Below, in pieces: positions 8,649-18,636 of a stretch of DNA of 64,000 nucleotides. This stretch comes from an uncultured Alistipes sp. (GTDB lineage: Bacteria; Bacteroidota; Bacteroidia; Bacteroidales; UBA932): positions 1 to 64,000 of the forward strand of contig URSC01000001.1 of assembly GCA_900550465.1 (NCBI GenBank). The letters run 5' to 3'. Numbering within the stretch: position 1 is the stretch's first letter; every line of letters starts with the position of its first letter. A program made the position numbers and the translations under genes. A model generated the notes under the pieces. The model was not told the origin of the DNA. It saw only the letters and a program-made list of their open reading frames with translations, and did not search any database.

Positions 8649-9074
8649 ATGAAAACAGATTTACAGCAGATATTGTCCGTAACGGGAGAGCAGGGACTTT
8701 TCCGCTACGTATCCCAGGCCCGCAACGGCATGATTGCAGAGTCAATAGTCAACGGTCGCCGTACTGTGTTCGGCCCTCATGCCAAGGTGTCGTCTCTTTC
8801 CGATATCTCCATCTACACCGAGGACGGTGAGACTTCTCTCAAGGATGTCCTGAAAAAGATGAAGGATGTGCTGGGAGAAGAGGCGGCTCCCGATCCCAAG
8901 TCGGATACCGGGGTCCTGAAGGAGTTCTTCGACAAGGCCCTTCCCGGTTATGACGGAGACCGTTTCTACCCTTCTCACATGAAGAAGGTGGTTACCTGGT
9001 ACAATCTGCTCAGACAGTATGCCTCCCTCGATTTTGAGGAGCCGGAGGCGGAAAAGGACGGGGAGGAGAAGTAG
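8649..9074 (+). CDS. DUF5606 family protein
   Basis: The 141-residue protein opens with QQILSVTGEQGLFRYVSQ and continues with a VSSLSDISIYT block, matching the DUF5606 family known from Bacteroidetes, where it commonly sits beside coaE. The C-terminal third is charged and includes KVVTWYNLLRQYASLDF, a segment that looks helical. No function is established. It lies between coaE (4 bp) and rimO (1 bp) and is surely co-transcribed with them. Confidence 0.78.
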   Translation: MKTDLQQILSVTGEQGLFRYVSQARNGMIAESIVNGRRTVFGPHAKVSSLSDISIYTEDGETSLKDVLKKMKDVLGEEAAPDPKSDTGVLKEFFDKALPGYDGDRFYPSHMKKVVTWYNLLRQYASLDFEEPEAEKDGEEK

Positions 9075-9075
9075 T

Positions 9076-10401
9076 ATGTGCGCCGCCGGCAAAAGGGTCC
9101 GTGTGGTGACTATGGGCTGCTCGAAAAACCGGGTGGACTCAGAGCATCTGCTGGCGCAGCTCGTTGCGTCGGGTTGGGAGGTCTCGCCTGAGGAGGTCCC
9201 TCTTGAGCAGGCCGGGGTAGACGTGCTCATTATCAATACGTGCGGTTTTATTCTGGATGCCAAGGAGGAATCTGTCCAGGCCATACTCGAGGCCGTGGAT
9301 GCCAAGAAAAGAGGCGTGATATCCAGGCTGTATGTCATGGGCTGCCTCTCGCAGAGATACTCCGCCGAACTGCCTTCGGAAATTCCGGAAGTGGACGGGT
9401 TCTTCGGTGCCTTTTCCATCGTCCCATTACTGCAGGCCATGTCTGTCAGATACGACCCTGGACTCGAGACCGGAAGATTCCTGACAACACCGGGACATTA
9501 TGCCTATCTCAAGATATCCGAGGGCTGCGACCGCAAGTGCTCGTACTGCGCAATTCCCGGAATAAGGGGACATCATGTTTCCGTCCCCGAGGAAAAGCTG
9601 CTGGACGAGGCAGCCGCTTTGGCGGAAAAAGGAGTCAAGGAACTGATAGTCATAGCCCAGGACACTACATTCTATGGTATGGACCTTTATGGCGGCAGAC
9701 GCCTTGGATCCCTTCTGACCCGTCTGTCGGATATTTCCGGTATAGAATGGATACGGCTTCTGTACTCCTATCCCGCGGCATTCCCCAGGGATGTGCTGGA
9801 AGTCATCGCATCGTCACCCAAGATGTGCAGGTATCTGGATATTCCCCTCCAGCATTCGGCAGATCCGGTGCTCAGGGCCATGCGCAGGTCCATAGACGGA
9901 CGCGGTACCAGGGAACTGGTGGAGAGTATCCGCCGTAATGTGCCGGGTATTGTCTTGAGAACCACTATGATGGTAGGCCATCCGGGAGAAGGTGAGAAGG
10001 ATTTCGAGGACCTGCTGTCCTTTGTCAGCGAGTACCGTTTCGAGCGTCTGGGAGCCTTTGCATATTCGGAGGAGGACGGAACCTGGGGGGCACAGAATTT
10101 GAAGGATTCAGTACCTGAGGCCGTCAAGCAGGAAAGGCTGGACGAACTGATGGAACTTCAGGCAGGCATATCGTTGAGATACAATGAGAGCCGCATAGGG
10201 GACACCGAGCGCGTGCTGGTGGACTCCTGTGACCCTGACCGCATGACCTGTACCGCCAGGACTTCGAAGGAGAGCCCTGAGGTGGACGGAGAGGTGCTGG
10301 TGACATGTCCCAAGGGCCGGCCGCTTCCGGAACCCGGCAGTTTCGTGGAAGTCCGTATAACCGGTGCCGATGAGTATGACCTCAATGCTGAATTGTTGTA
10401 G
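9076..10401 (+). CDS. rimO: Ribosomal protein S12 methylthiotransferase RimO
   Basis: From the ATG at 9076 the protein has 441 residues. The longer frame (from 9019) would overlap DUF5606 and is not supported by the family. The MTTase domain has Cys15 (GCSKNRVDSEH), Cys56 (NTCGFI) and Cys90 (GCLSQRY) for the first 4Fe-4S cluster. The radical SAM motif CDRKCSYC supplies Cys151, Cys155 and Cys158. A C-terminal TRAM-like domain covers about the last 65 residues. RimO adds a methylthio group to an aspartate of ribosomal protein S12. All expected Cys residues are present. Confidence 0.93.
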   Translation: MCAAGKRVRVVTMGCSKNRVDSEHLLAQLVASGWEVSPEEVPLEQAGVDVLIINTCGFILDAKEESVQAILEAVDAKKRGVISRLYVMGCLSQRYSAELPSEIPEVDGFFGAFSIVPLLQAMSVRYDPGLETGRFLTTPGHYAYLKISEGCDRKCSYCAIPGIRGHHVSVPEEKLLDEAAALAEKGVKELIVIAQDTTFYGMDLYGGRRLGSLLTRLSDISGIEWIRLLYSYPAAFPRDVLEVIASSPKMCRYLDIPLQHSADPVLRAMRRSIDGRGTRELVESIRRNVPGIVLRTTMMVGHPGEGEKDFEDLLSFVSEYRFERLGAFAYSEEDGTWGAQNLKDSVPEAVKQERLDELMELQAGISLRYNESRIGDTERVLVDSCDPDRMTCTARTSKESPEVDGEVLVTCPKGRPLPEPGSFVEVRITGADEYDLNAELL

Positions 10402-10419
10402 AATACTGATTTTATTGAT

Positions 10420-11304
10420 ATGAAAAGAACACTCCTCATAGCCCTGACTATGCTTGCGGTCCTGACCTCGTGCGGGCCGCTTACGTATACTCTTCCTGTG
10501 GAGAAACGTTCTGAATCTGAAGCGGCTGTGGATTTTGCCGGAACACTTCCCGGAATAGTGACACTGACGGAGAGGGGTGACAGTGATTCAGCCCTTCTTG
10601 CGGCTCTGGCCATAGGTATGGCCGAGCGTCTGGAGCAGGAGCTGGGACTGGATTCCGCATCCGTACCGGTGTATTCGATGTACGCTGACGAGGTGGACAT
10701 GCAGGACCGCGCGGTGGTTGAGTATCTGCATGCGGCTGTCGGTGTGGAGTTTCTGATAGTTGCAGATTCACTTGAGGTGGGCGAATTCTCTGTGCGGATG
10801 CCTGCCGAAAAAGCATATACGCAGGGAGGGTTCATGATGCAGACTGTAGTCTCCCTTCCGTACAGGGTGAGAATCCAGGTACTGGACAGCAGGGAGGACA
10901 GGCCGGTGGCATCGCTTGATGAGGATGATGTCATGGAGTGGACACTGCTTTCCGAGACCCCTCTCACAAGGCTGAGAGCTGTCGAGAGGGTGGACGGCGA
11001 GTTGTCCGGATCGTTCAGGTCTATGGGAGGTGACATCGCCTCCGAATTCGTTCCCCGTTGGGAGACGGTCAATAAGACCCTTTATGTGTACGACAACAGC
11101 AGGTGGACAGAGGCCTGCAGGCTGGCGTATCTCTTCGAATGGGAGAAGGCTATGGAAATATGGTACGCCGAGGCTGACAGTCCCGATATACGGAAAGCAG
11201 CCTGTGCGGCCCATAATCTGTCGGTGGCCTGCGAGATTCTGGAGATGGATGATATGGCCGCTCAGTGGAAGGCCCGCTCGGAGCAGCTCATGAATAGAAG
11301 ATAA
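10420..11304 (+). CDS. Lipoprotein resembling DUF6340
   Basis: This 294-residue protein has a signal peptide with lipobox LTSC (Cys18). Its N-terminal part (PVEKRSESEAAVDFAG) and the middle segment GVEFLIVADSLEVGEF resemble DUF6340 lipoproteins of Bacteroidetes, which is a tentative match. The C-terminal 80 residues are helical with an alternating pattern (ACRLAYLFEWEKAMEIW, then KAACAAHNLSVACEIL) that looks like two TPR units. A periplasmic or outer-membrane-attached location is likely. It lies 18 bp after rimO and 13 bp before yicC. Confidence 0.5.
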   Translation: MKRTLLIALTMLAVLTSCGPLTYTLPVEKRSESEAAVDFAGTLPGIVTLTERGDSDSALLAALAIGMAERLEQELGLDSASVPVYSMYADEVDMQDRAVVEYLHAAVGVEFLIVADSLEVGEFSVRMPAEKAYTQGGFMMQTVVSLPYRVRIQVLDSREDRPVASLDEDDVMEWTLLSETPLTRLRAVERVDGELSGSFRSMGGDIASEFVPRWETVNKTLYVYDNSRWTEACRLAYLFEWEKAMEIWYAEADSPDIRKAACAAHNLSVACEILEMDDMAAQWKARSEQLMNRR

Positions 11305-11317
11305 ATAGAAAGAAAAT

Positions 11318-12205
11318 ATGGTACTGTCAATGACCGGTTACGGAAAGTCCGAGGTGACTTCCGGCAATAAAAAATATACAGTAGAGGTGCGCTCGCTCAA
11401 CGGCAAGAACAGCGACATCTCCCTCAAATCATCGATTCTTCCCAAGGACAAGGACCTGGAGTTCAGGCAATATCTGACAAGGCGCCTGGTGCGCGGCAAC
11501 ATCGACGTATTCCTGACCTCTGAGACCGTCTCCGGCTCGGAGGCCCGCAGGATAGACCCGGACATGTTCAGGGACTATTTCCGGCAACTGTCCGACATCG
11601 CCGGTTCTCTGAATCTGCTGGACCCGTACGGAAACGTCATGTCAGCTGTCCTCATGTCTTCGGTGCTTCGCCTTCCCGATGTGGTGGCTGTCGACAAGGA
11701 TGAGCTGACAGAAGAGGATGTGGAGGCCATCATTGGTGCCCTGCACGAAGCCGTGGATGCGCTCATCGCCTTCAGGACCCGCGAGGGTGCGGTGCTCAAG
11801 GCGGATCTGCTGACCAGGGTGGACAATATCGAGGCCATTCTCGCCGAGGCCGAGGTCTTCGAGGCGGAGAGGGTGCCGGCTGTCCGCCAGAGGATAGTCT
11901 CCAGGATGGAGGAACTGTCCCTGGTTCCGGACCACGACCGTCTGGAGCAGGAAATGATATTCTACCTGGAAAAACTGGATGTCAATGAGGAGAAGGTGCG
12001 CCTGAGGCAGCACTGCCGCTATTTCCGGGATACGATGGCAGGGGAGGAGTGCCCCGGCAAGAAGCTGGGCTTCATCGCTCAGGAGATGGGGCGTGAGATC
12101 AATACACTCGGCTCCAAGTCCAATCATGCGGGGATGCAGAAGTGCGTGGTCCGGATGAAGGATGAGCTGGAAAAGATAAAAGAGCAAGTACTCAATATTC
12201 TTTAA
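11318..12205 (+). CDS. YicC/YloC family endoribonuclease
   Basis: The 295-residue product starts MVLSMTGYGKSEV, the signature opening of the YicC family, and ends with the conserved DUF1732 C-terminal region (GREINTLGSKSNHAGMQKCV, then VKMKDELEKIKEQ-like). E. coli YicC is an endoribonuclease implicated in sRNA turnover. Length fits the family exactly. It is tightly packed in the operon and followed after 19 bp by the tricorn-type protease gene. Confidence 0.9.
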   Translation: MVLSMTGYGKSEVTSGNKKYTVEVRSLNGKNSDISLKSSILPKDKDLEFRQYLTRRLVRGNIDVFLTSETVSGSEARRIDPDMFRDYFRQLSDIAGSLNLLDPYGNVMSAVLMSSVLRLPDVVAVDKDELTEEDVEAIIGALHEAVDALIAFRTREGAVLKADLLTRVDNIEAILAEAEVFEAERVPAVRQRIVSRMEELSLVPDHDRLEQEMIFYLEKLDVNEEKVRLRQHCRYFRDTMAGEECPGKKLGFIAQEMGREINTLGSKSNHAGMQKCVVRMKDELEKIKEQVLNIL

Positions 12206-12224
12206 CTCTAAAACTAACTAAAAG

Positions 12225-15200
12225 ATGAGACGTTTTATCATTTCTGCAATGCTGGCTGTCCTGCCCGTTCTGGCTTATGCCGACGCCCAGGAGGCCCGTC
12301 TGCTCCGTTTCCCCTCAGTGGGCGGAGACCAGATAGCGTTCACCTATGCAGGTGACCTCTACACCGTTTCCATCGACGGCGGTACAGCCGTAAGGCTTAC
12401 CTCCGATGTAGGTTACGAGATCTTCTCGAGATTCTCTCCGGACGGGAGGACTATCGCCTTCACCGCTCAGTACGACGGCAATACCGAAGTCTACACCATG
12501 CCGGCCGAGGGCGGCGTTCCTAAGAGAATCACTTATACCGCAACAGTAGGCCGTGACGATATCGGCGACCGCGTGGGCCCGAACAACATCGTCATGGGCT
12601 GGACCCCGGACGGCAAGAGCATCATCTACCGTACCCGCTGGTATGCCTTCTCCTCTCTCCGCGGACTGCTCTTCACAGTGCCTGCAGAGGGCGGCGAGCC
12701 TGTGCAGATACCCACCACAGAGGGCAGCTTCTGCTCCTATTCTCCCGACGGTTCCAGGCTGGCCCTGAACCGCATGTACCGAGAGTTCCGTACCTGGAAG
12801 TACTACCGCGGAGGTCAGGCCGACGACATCTGGATCAACACCGTGGGCACCACCGAGCTCGAGAACATCACGAATAACGATGCCCAGGACATCTTCCCGA
12901 TGTGGATAGGAGACAAGATCTACTTCCTGTCCGACCGCGATCAGACTATGAACCTTTTCTGCTATGACACAGCCACCAAGCAGACCAAGAAAGTTACCGA
13001 CTTCACCGAGTACGACTGCAAGTTCCCCTCCTTCTCCCAGGACTGGATTGTCTTTGAGAACGGAGGATACATCTACAAGTATTCCGTAAAGGACGGCAGT
13101 TGCTCCAAGGTGACCATTTATCTCAATGACGAGGGTATCCTCGCCCGTGATGAGGTCAAGACATGGGAAGGCTCCCGCAGCCGCTCATCTTTCTCCCTCT
13201 CTCCTGACGGCAGCCGCGTGCTGACCACCTTCAGGGGCGATGTCTTCTCGGTGCCTGCCGCCGAAGGAGCAGTGTACAACTTCACCCGTACCCCCGGAGC
13301 CCACGACCGTGACGCCGTATGGTCTCCCGACGGAAAGTGGATTGCCTGGCTGTCCGACGAGAGCGGTGAGTATCAGGTGTACGTGATGCCCTACGATGAC
13401 CCCCGGGCCAAGACCTGCCTGACATCCTTCGAGACAGGATATCCTTCGGCATTGACCTGGGCACCCGATTCCAAGAAACTGTACCTGACCACTGAGAAGA
13501 AGCAGCTGATATCCGTGGATATTGCCACCAAGGAAGTCAGGACCGTCTTCGAGGGCCGCTGGGGCGGAGTCCGCGGACTGGCCTTCTCGCACGACGGCAG
13601 CTGGCTCGCCTACGGCACCAGCTCCGAGTCCGGTGCGTCGGTCATCTATCTGATGAACCTCGCAACAGGGGAGAGCACTCCCGTAACCTCTTCCTGGTAC
13701 AATTCTTCCGCACCTCTGTTCTCGGAGGACGGCAAATACCTCTTCTTCACCTCCGCAAGGCAGCTCAACGCCATCTATTCATCCGTGGAGTGGAATGCCG
13801 CATATTCCCTCGGAAGCTATCTCTTCGCACTGCCTCTGACCAAGGACGTGCCTGATCCTACAGTGATCAAGGGTGACGAGTACATTCCTGCGGCTCCCGC
13901 AGCCGAGGAGCAGCCCGCCGCCAGGAAAGGCAAGAAGGGTGCTGACAAGGAGACTCCTGCAGCCGAGCCGATGAAAGTGGACTTCGACGGTATCGTGGAG
14001 AGGGCTGTGGCCCTGCCTGTAGAGGGTACCTACGCCCGTCCTCTCGCTGCATACGACGGAGCCCTTTACTACCGCTCTTCCGACGGAGTCAAGAAACTCT
14101 CCCTGAGCGACTTGAAAACCACTGACGTGACCAAGCACGGTGTGCTGGCCATGACTCCGGACCACAGCAAGGCCCTCGTTTCCGACAAGGGTCAGTACTA
14201 TGTGGTGTCCACCTCCGGCTTCAAGGCTGACAAGCCCGTGCCTATGAGCGATATCCGTCTGACCGTGGACTACCACAAGGAGTGGAAGCAGATCTACGAC
14301 GAGACCTGGAGAGTGTACCGCGACTACTTCTACGTACAGAACATGGTCGGCCGCGACTGGGACGCCATCCACGACAAATATGCCGCCCTGCTGCCCTACG
14401 TGCAGTACCGTCAGGACCTGACCTATCTGATAGGCGAGATGATATCCGAACTGGCCACCGGTCACTGCTACGTGACCACCGGCGAGACCCCTGCCGCAGA
14501 GAAGCTGCCCATCGGTCTGCTCGGAGCCCGCATCGCCAAGGATGAGACCGGATATTTCCGCATCAACAAGATATTCGAGAGCGTAACCTGGGGCAGTGCC
14601 CGCCGCTCACCTCTGGGAGAGCCCGGCCTGAACGTGCACGAGGGTGACTACATCCTCGCTGTCAACGGCATCCCCGCCTCAGAGCTCGGAACCATCTACG
14701 AGGCCCTTGTAGGCCGTGTGGGCGTGACCACAGCCCTTCTGGTCAACAGCACTGCATCTGAGAACGGTGCCCGCACCATCTACGTGGATCCCATCTCAGA
14801 CGAGACCCAGCTGGCCTACTATGACTGGGTACAGAACAATATCCGCAAGGTCGAGGAGCTCTCCGGAGGCCGTGTGGGCTACATCCACATCCCCGATATG
14901 AGCGTGGCCGGACTGGATGAGTTCACCCGCCTGTTCTACTCCCAGCTGGACAAGGAGGCCCTGATCATCGACGACCGTATGAACGGCGGCGGAAACGTTT
15001 CCCCGATGATTCTTGAGCGTCTGCAGCGCGAGGTATACCGCATGAACATGTCCCGAAACGGCAGTGAGCGTCCCGGTACCATCCCCGAGTCCACCCACTA
15101 CGGTCCGAAGGTCTGCCTGATCGACAAGTATTCCTCTTCGGACGGTGACCTCTTCCCCTACGGATTCCGCGAGCTCGGCATCGGCAAGCTCATCGGTATG

Positions 15201-15470
15201 AGGACCTGGGGCGGTATCGTCGGCATCTCCGGCTCGAGACCCTATCTCGACGGCCAGGATGTCCGCACCCCGTTCTTCACCTCGTACTCCACCGAAGGTG
15301 ACTGGATCATCGAGAACCACGGCGTGGATCCCGACATCGAGTGCGACCTCAATCCCTTCGAGGACTATCTCGGCAACGACGCCCAGCTCAACAAGGCCGT
15401 CGAAGTTCTCCTCCAGGAGCTCCAGAACTGGAAACCCCTGCCCGGAGTGCCTGCTGACCCCGTAAGATAG
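12225..15470 (+). CDS. Tricorn-type S41 protease with PD40 beta-propellers and PDZ domain
   Basis: The 1081-residue protein has a signal peptide (cleavage after about residue 22). Two WD40/PD40-like propeller regions follow (repeats of the type FSPDGRTIAFTA, up to about residue 560). A low-complexity Ala/Lys linker near residues 550-580, a tricorn core, a PDZ domain (about 760-860) and a C-terminal S41 peptidase fold complete it. Catalytic candidates are His747 in TGHCY and Ser972 in SSSDGD, matching the archaeal tricorn Ser-Asp arrangement. It is probably a periplasmic or surface peptidase. The gene ends just before a strong terminator at 15493-15525. Confidence 0.88.
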   Translation: MRRFIISAMLAVLPVLAYADAQEARLLRFPSVGGDQIAFTYAGDLYTVSIDGGTAVRLTSDVGYEIFSRFSPDGRTIAFTAQYDGNTEVYTMPAEGGVPKRITYTATVGRDDIGDRVGPNNIVMGWTPDGKSIIYRTRWYAFSSLRGLLFTVPAEGGEPVQIPTTEGSFCSYSPDGSRLALNRMYREFRTWKYYRGGQADDIWINTVGTTELENITNNDAQDIFPMWIGDKIYFLSDRDQTMNLFCYDTATKQTKKVTDFTEYDCKFPSFSQDWIVFENGGYIYKYSVKDGSCSKVTIYLNDEGILARDEVKTWEGSRSRSSFSLSPDGSRVLTTFRGDVFSVPAAEGAVYNFTRTPGAHDRDAVWSPDGKWIAWLSDESGEYQVYVMPYDDPRAKTCLTSFETGYPSALTWAPDSKKLYLTTEKKQLISVDIATKEVRTVFEGRWGGVRGLAFSHDGSWLAYGTSSESGASVIYLMNLATGESTPVTSSWYNSSAPLFSEDGKYLFFTSARQLNAIYSSVEWNAAYSLGSYLFALPLTKDVPDPTVIKGDEYIPAAPAAEEQPAARKGKKGADKETPAAEPMKVDFDGIVERAVALPVEGTYARPLAAYDGALYYRSSDGVKKLSLSDLKTTDVTKHGVLAMTPDHSKALVSDKGQYYVVSTSGFKADKPVPMSDIRLTVDYHKEWKQIYDETWRVYRDYFYVQNMVGRDWDAIHDKYAALLPYVQYRQDLTYLIGEMISELATGHCYVTTGETPAAEKLPIGLLGARIAKDETGYFRINKIFESVTWGSARRSPLGEPGLNVHEGDYILAVNGIPASELGTIYEALVGRVGVTTALLVNSTASENGARTIYVDPISDETQLAYYDWVQNNIRKVEELSGGRVGYIHIPDMSVAGLDEFTRLFYSQLDKEALIIDDRMNGGGNVSPMILERLQREVYRMNMSRNGSERPGTIPESTHYGPKVCLIDKYSSSDGDLFPYGFRELGIGKLIGMRTWGGIVGISGSRPYLDGQDVRTPFFTSYSTEGDWIIENHGVDPDIECDLNPFEDYLGNDAQLNKAVEVLLQELQNWKPLPGVPADPVR

Positions 15471-15492
15471 TTTTTCCACTATAAGAATTTAT

Positions 15493-15525
15493 AGCCCCGG
15501 ATGTCGCGAATATCCGGGGCTTTTT
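15493..15525 (+). terminator. Intrinsic terminator after the tricorn-type protease gene
   Basis: A perfect 10-bp stem (AGCCCCGGAT with ATCCGGGGCT) closes a 9-nt loop and is followed directly by a run of five T. It ends the long plus-strand operon and abuts the glnS promoter. Confidence 0.9.
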
Positions 15526-15526
15526 G

Positions 15527-15534
15527 TATCTTTG
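15527..15534 (+). promoter_or_regulatory. -7 promoter box for glnS
   Basis: TATCTTTG fits TAnnTTTG and starts two bases after the terminator. Transcription would begin near 15540. This excludes the in-frame TTG at 15532 as a start and supports the ATG at 15559. Confidence 0.6.
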
Positions 15535-15558
15535 TCGCTTGGTAAAAATTTAAGTCCG

Positions 15559-17268
15559 ATGGAAGACGTAAACAGACAGCAGCAGAGCGCGGCGGAAACA
15601 GCCGTGCAGAAAAATTTCCTCGAAGAGATTATTGAGAATGACCTGGCGAGCGGCAGGGTGGAGTCGGTGATGACCCGGTTCCCGCCGGAGCCGAACGGTT
15701 ATCTGCATATCGGCCATGCCAAGAGCATCTGCCTCAATTTCGGCCTGGCCCGCAAGTACGGCGGACGTACCAATCTCCGCTTCGACGACACCAACCCCGT
15801 GAAGGAGGACACCGAGTACGTGGACTCCATCAAGGAGGACATCAAGTGGCTGGGCTTCAACTGGGCGGGGGAGTACTACGCCTCCGACTATTTCCAGCAG
15901 CTCTATGACTGGGCAGTGGTGCTAATCAAGAAGGGCCTGGCTTACGTGGACGACCAGACTCAGGAGGAGATACGCGCCAATCGCGGCACCGTACAGCAGC
16001 CCGGTGTGGACAGTCCCTGGAGGAACCGCAGCGTGGAGGAGAACCTGGACCTGTTCGAGCGGATGAAGAACGGGGAGTTTCCCGACGGCTCCAAGGTACT
16101 CAGGGCCAAGATAGACATGGCCCATCCGAACATGATGTTCCGAGACCCTCTGATGTACCGCATCATCCATGCCTCGCACCACCGCACCGGGGACAAATGG
16201 TGCATCTACCCGATGTACGACTACGCCCACGGCCAGTGTGACTCGATAGAGCACATCACCCACTCGATATGCACCCTGGAGTTCGACGTACACCGTCCGC
16301 TCTACGACTGGTTCATCGAGCAGCTGGGCATCTTCCCCTCGCATCAGTACGAGTTTGCCCGCCTGAACCTCACCTACACCGTCATGAGCAAGCGCAAGCT
16401 CCTGGAACTGGTGCGCAACGGCTTTGTCAGCGGCTGGGATGACCCCCGCATGCCGACCATCTGCGGTATCCGCCGCCGCGGCTACACGCCCGAGAGCATC
16501 CGCAACTTTGCCGAGAAGGTGGGAGTGGCCAAGAGGGACAACCTCATCGACCTTTCGCTCCTGGAGTGGTGCCTGCGTGAGGACCTGAACAAGCGCTCCA
16601 ACCGCTATATGGTTGTCACCGACCCCGTCAAGCTGGTCATTACCAACTGGAACGACGGCGAGTGCAGCGCGGCCACCGAGGTCGAGACCGGCCGTACCGA
16701 ATACTGCACCGCACCTAAGAATCCCGAGGACCCTGAGGCAGGACAGAGGACCATCCTCTTCGGCCGCGAGCTTTACATCGAGCGGGCCGACTTCATGGAA
16801 GAGCCTCCCAAGAAGTTCTTCCGTCTGCGTCCTGGCGGAGAGGTGCGCCTGAAATACTCCTACATCGTCAAGTGCGAGGAGGTGGTCAAGGACGCCGAGG
16901 GCAATATCACCGAGATCCGCTGCACCTACGATCCGACTACCAAACCCGGCAGCGGCACCTGGCGTTCCGTCAAGGGCACCATCCACTGGGTCAACGCCAC
17001 CCAGTGCGAGAAGGTCCGCCTGAGACTCTACGACCGGCTCTTCACCGAGGCCGACATGAGCGGCATCCCCGAGGGCAAGGACTACAAGGCCTATCTGAAT
17101 CCCGACTCCCTCAAGGAGGTGGACGCTCTCGCCGAGCCCGGCCTGCTGGAGGACGCTTCGGGCATCGCCGTGCAGTTCGAGCGCAACGGCTACTACATCA
17201 AGGACAAGGACTCTACACCGGAGCTGCCGGTATTCAACCGCGCCACCGGGCTCAAGAGCAGTTTCTAA
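15559..17268 (+). CDS. glnS: Glutaminyl-tRNA synthetase
   Basis: The 569-residue class I synthetase carries the HIGH motif as HIGH at residues 50-53 (within PPEPNGYLHIGHAKS) and a KMSKS counterpart VMSKR at residues 275-279. The C-terminal beta-barrel anticodon-binding region is present. The sequence RFDDTNP after the HIGH motif and the overall length identify GlnRS rather than a glutamyl enzyme. It charges tRNA-Gln with glutamine in the cytoplasm. The frame is open nine codons further upstream, but the promoter box overlaps that part. The next gene, rmuC, starts 15 bp after its stop. Confidence 0.95.
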   Translation: MEDVNRQQQSAAETAVQKNFLEEIIENDLASGRVESVMTRFPPEPNGYLHIGHAKSICLNFGLARKYGGRTNLRFDDTNPVKEDTEYVDSIKEDIKWLGFNWAGEYYASDYFQQLYDWAVVLIKKGLAYVDDQTQEEIRANRGTVQQPGVDSPWRNRSVEENLDLFERMKNGEFPDGSKVLRAKIDMAHPNMMFRDPLMYRIIHASHHRTGDKWCIYPMYDYAHGQCDSIEHITHSICTLEFDVHRPLYDWFIEQLGIFPSHQYEFARLNLTYTVMSKRKLLELVRNGFVSGWDDPRMPTICGIRRRGYTPESIRNFAEKVGVAKRDNLIDLSLLEWCLREDLNKRSNRYMVVTDPVKLVITNWNDGECSAATEVETGRTEYCTAPKNPEDPEAGQRTILFGRELYIERADFMEEPPKKFFRLRPGGEVRLKYSYIVKCEEVVKDAEGNITEIRCTYDPTTKPGSGTWRSVKGTIHWVNATQCEKVRLRLYDRLFTEADMSGIPEGKDYKAYLNPDSLKEVDALAEPGLLEDASGIAVQFERNGYYIKDKDSTPELPVFNRATGLKSSF

Positions 17269-17283
17269 GCCAATAGCGAAGGT

Positions 17284-18630
17284 ATGCTCTGGGTTCTGTC
17301 AGCGGTCATAGGACTGTTAATAGGAGCGGCGGGGGCCTGGATAATCCAGGCTTCTGCCCGCAGCAAGGAAGCAGCTCAGGCCAGGAAGGAGTGTCAGACT
17401 CTCCAGGAACAGCTGAATGTCGCCGGGGCAGACCTGAAAGTGGCTCAGGCAAGGGCTGAAATGCTGGAGAAGAGCCTGGAAGAGCAGAAGGAGTCCCGCA
17501 AGGCGGAGGCAGAGGCCATGCGCCGCGAGTACGACGAGAAGCTCCAGAAGATGGTGCTGACATTCAAGGAGTCAGCCTCGTCGATTCTAAAGGAGAAATC
17601 CGGAGACCTTTCGGCCGCCAATTCAGAGCAGATCAAGAATATTCTCGACCCTCTGGGCAAGAAGATGGAGGAGTTCCGCCGTGCCGTGGAGGACTCCAGG
17701 GAGAAATCCCTGAAGAACACCGCCACCCTCGAGCAGCAGATCCGCTCCATGATGGAGCAGACGGCGGCGGTGGGCAGGCAGGCGGACAATCTGGCCACAG
17801 CCCTCCGTTCCAACAACAAGGCCGTGGGCAACTGGGGCGAGGTGGTCCTTCTCAATCTCCTGGAGGGCATGGGCCTGCGGGAGGGCGAGGATTATGTCAA
17901 GCAGGAGACGATAAAGGATGTGGACGGCAATGCGGTACTATCCGATGACGGCGGGCGGAGACTCATCCCCGATGTGGTGCTCTACCTGCCGGAGAACAAG
18001 GCGGTGGTAATCGACTCCAAGGTGTCTCTGGAAGGATATATCGCATACGTCAATGCCGCTGACGAGACAGAGCGCGGCATAGCCCTGGCTGCACACAGCA
18101 AGAGCGTTGACGCCCATGTCAGGGAATTGTCGGCCAAAAGCTACAGCCGGTACATCCGCTCCACAGGCCGGGATTCCCTGGACTACGTGGTGATGTTCGT
18201 GCCCAATGAGGGCGCCTTCCAGCTCTACTATCAGAACTTCCGGGAGAAGTGGCACGAGGCCTTCGACCGCGGAATTATCATTGCCGGTGAGTCGAACCTC
18301 TTCGCCATGCTTAAGATCATCGAGAATACCTGGGTCCGCGTGCGGCAGCAGAAAAATACCGAGGAAGTGATGTCCCTGGCAGGAGAACTCCTGGAGAGGG
18401 TGACACGCTTCGCCAATACCTTCAATGAGGTGGGAGGGGTGATAACTAAGGCAGCGGCAAAGTTCGAAGATGCCCGGAAGGCCCTTTCCGGACCGAGAAA
18501 TTCAGTGGTGGTTACGGCCCGCAGGCTGGAGAAGAAGGGTATACAGGTCAAAGGCTCCTTCCACTCAGCACTGATAGAGGAAGCAGGGGAGGAGGATACA
18601 TGCATCATACCGGAAAACATGGAAAAATAG
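17284..18630 (+). CDS. rmuC: DNA recombination protein RmuC family
   Basis: The 448-residue protein has an N-terminal membrane segment (about residues 2-23), a long coiled coil rich in Glu, Lys and Ala (about 25-165) and the RmuC domain (about 180-400). That domain contains NNKAVGNWGEVVLLNLLEGMG and VVIDSKVSLEGYIAY, the conserved acidic/Lys residues of its predicted nuclease-like fold. RmuC limits sequence inversions at short inverted repeats in E. coli. That may be relevant given the inverted repeats in this window, but the link is only a thought. Confidence 0.92.
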   Translation: MLWVLSAVIGLLIGAAGAWIIQASARSKEAAQARKECQTLQEQLNVAGADLKVAQARAEMLEKSLEEQKESRKAEAEAMRREYDEKLQKMVLTFKESASSILKEKSGDLSAANSEQIKNILDPLGKKMEEFRRAVEDSREKSLKNTATLEQQIRSMMEQTAAVGRQADNLATALRSNNKAVGNWGEVVLLNLLEGMGLREGEDYVKQETIKDVDGNAVLSDDGGRRLIPDVVLYLPENKAVVIDSKVSLEGYIAYVNAADETERGIALAAHSKSVDAHVRELSAKSYSRYIRSTGRDSLDYVVMFVPNEGAFQLYYQNFREKWHEAFDRGIIIAGESNLFAMLKIIENTWVRVRQQKNTEEVMSLAGELLERVTRFANTFNEVGGVITKAAAKFEDARKALSGPRNSVVVTARRLEKKGIQVKGSFHSALIEEAGEEDTCIIPENMEK

Positions 18631-18636
18631 TCGATA

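Noticed and set aside
15532..15558. TTG start for glnS, nine codons upstream
   Set aside because: The -7 box occupies 15527-15534, so this codon would not be in the transcript; the ATG at 15559 fits the family.
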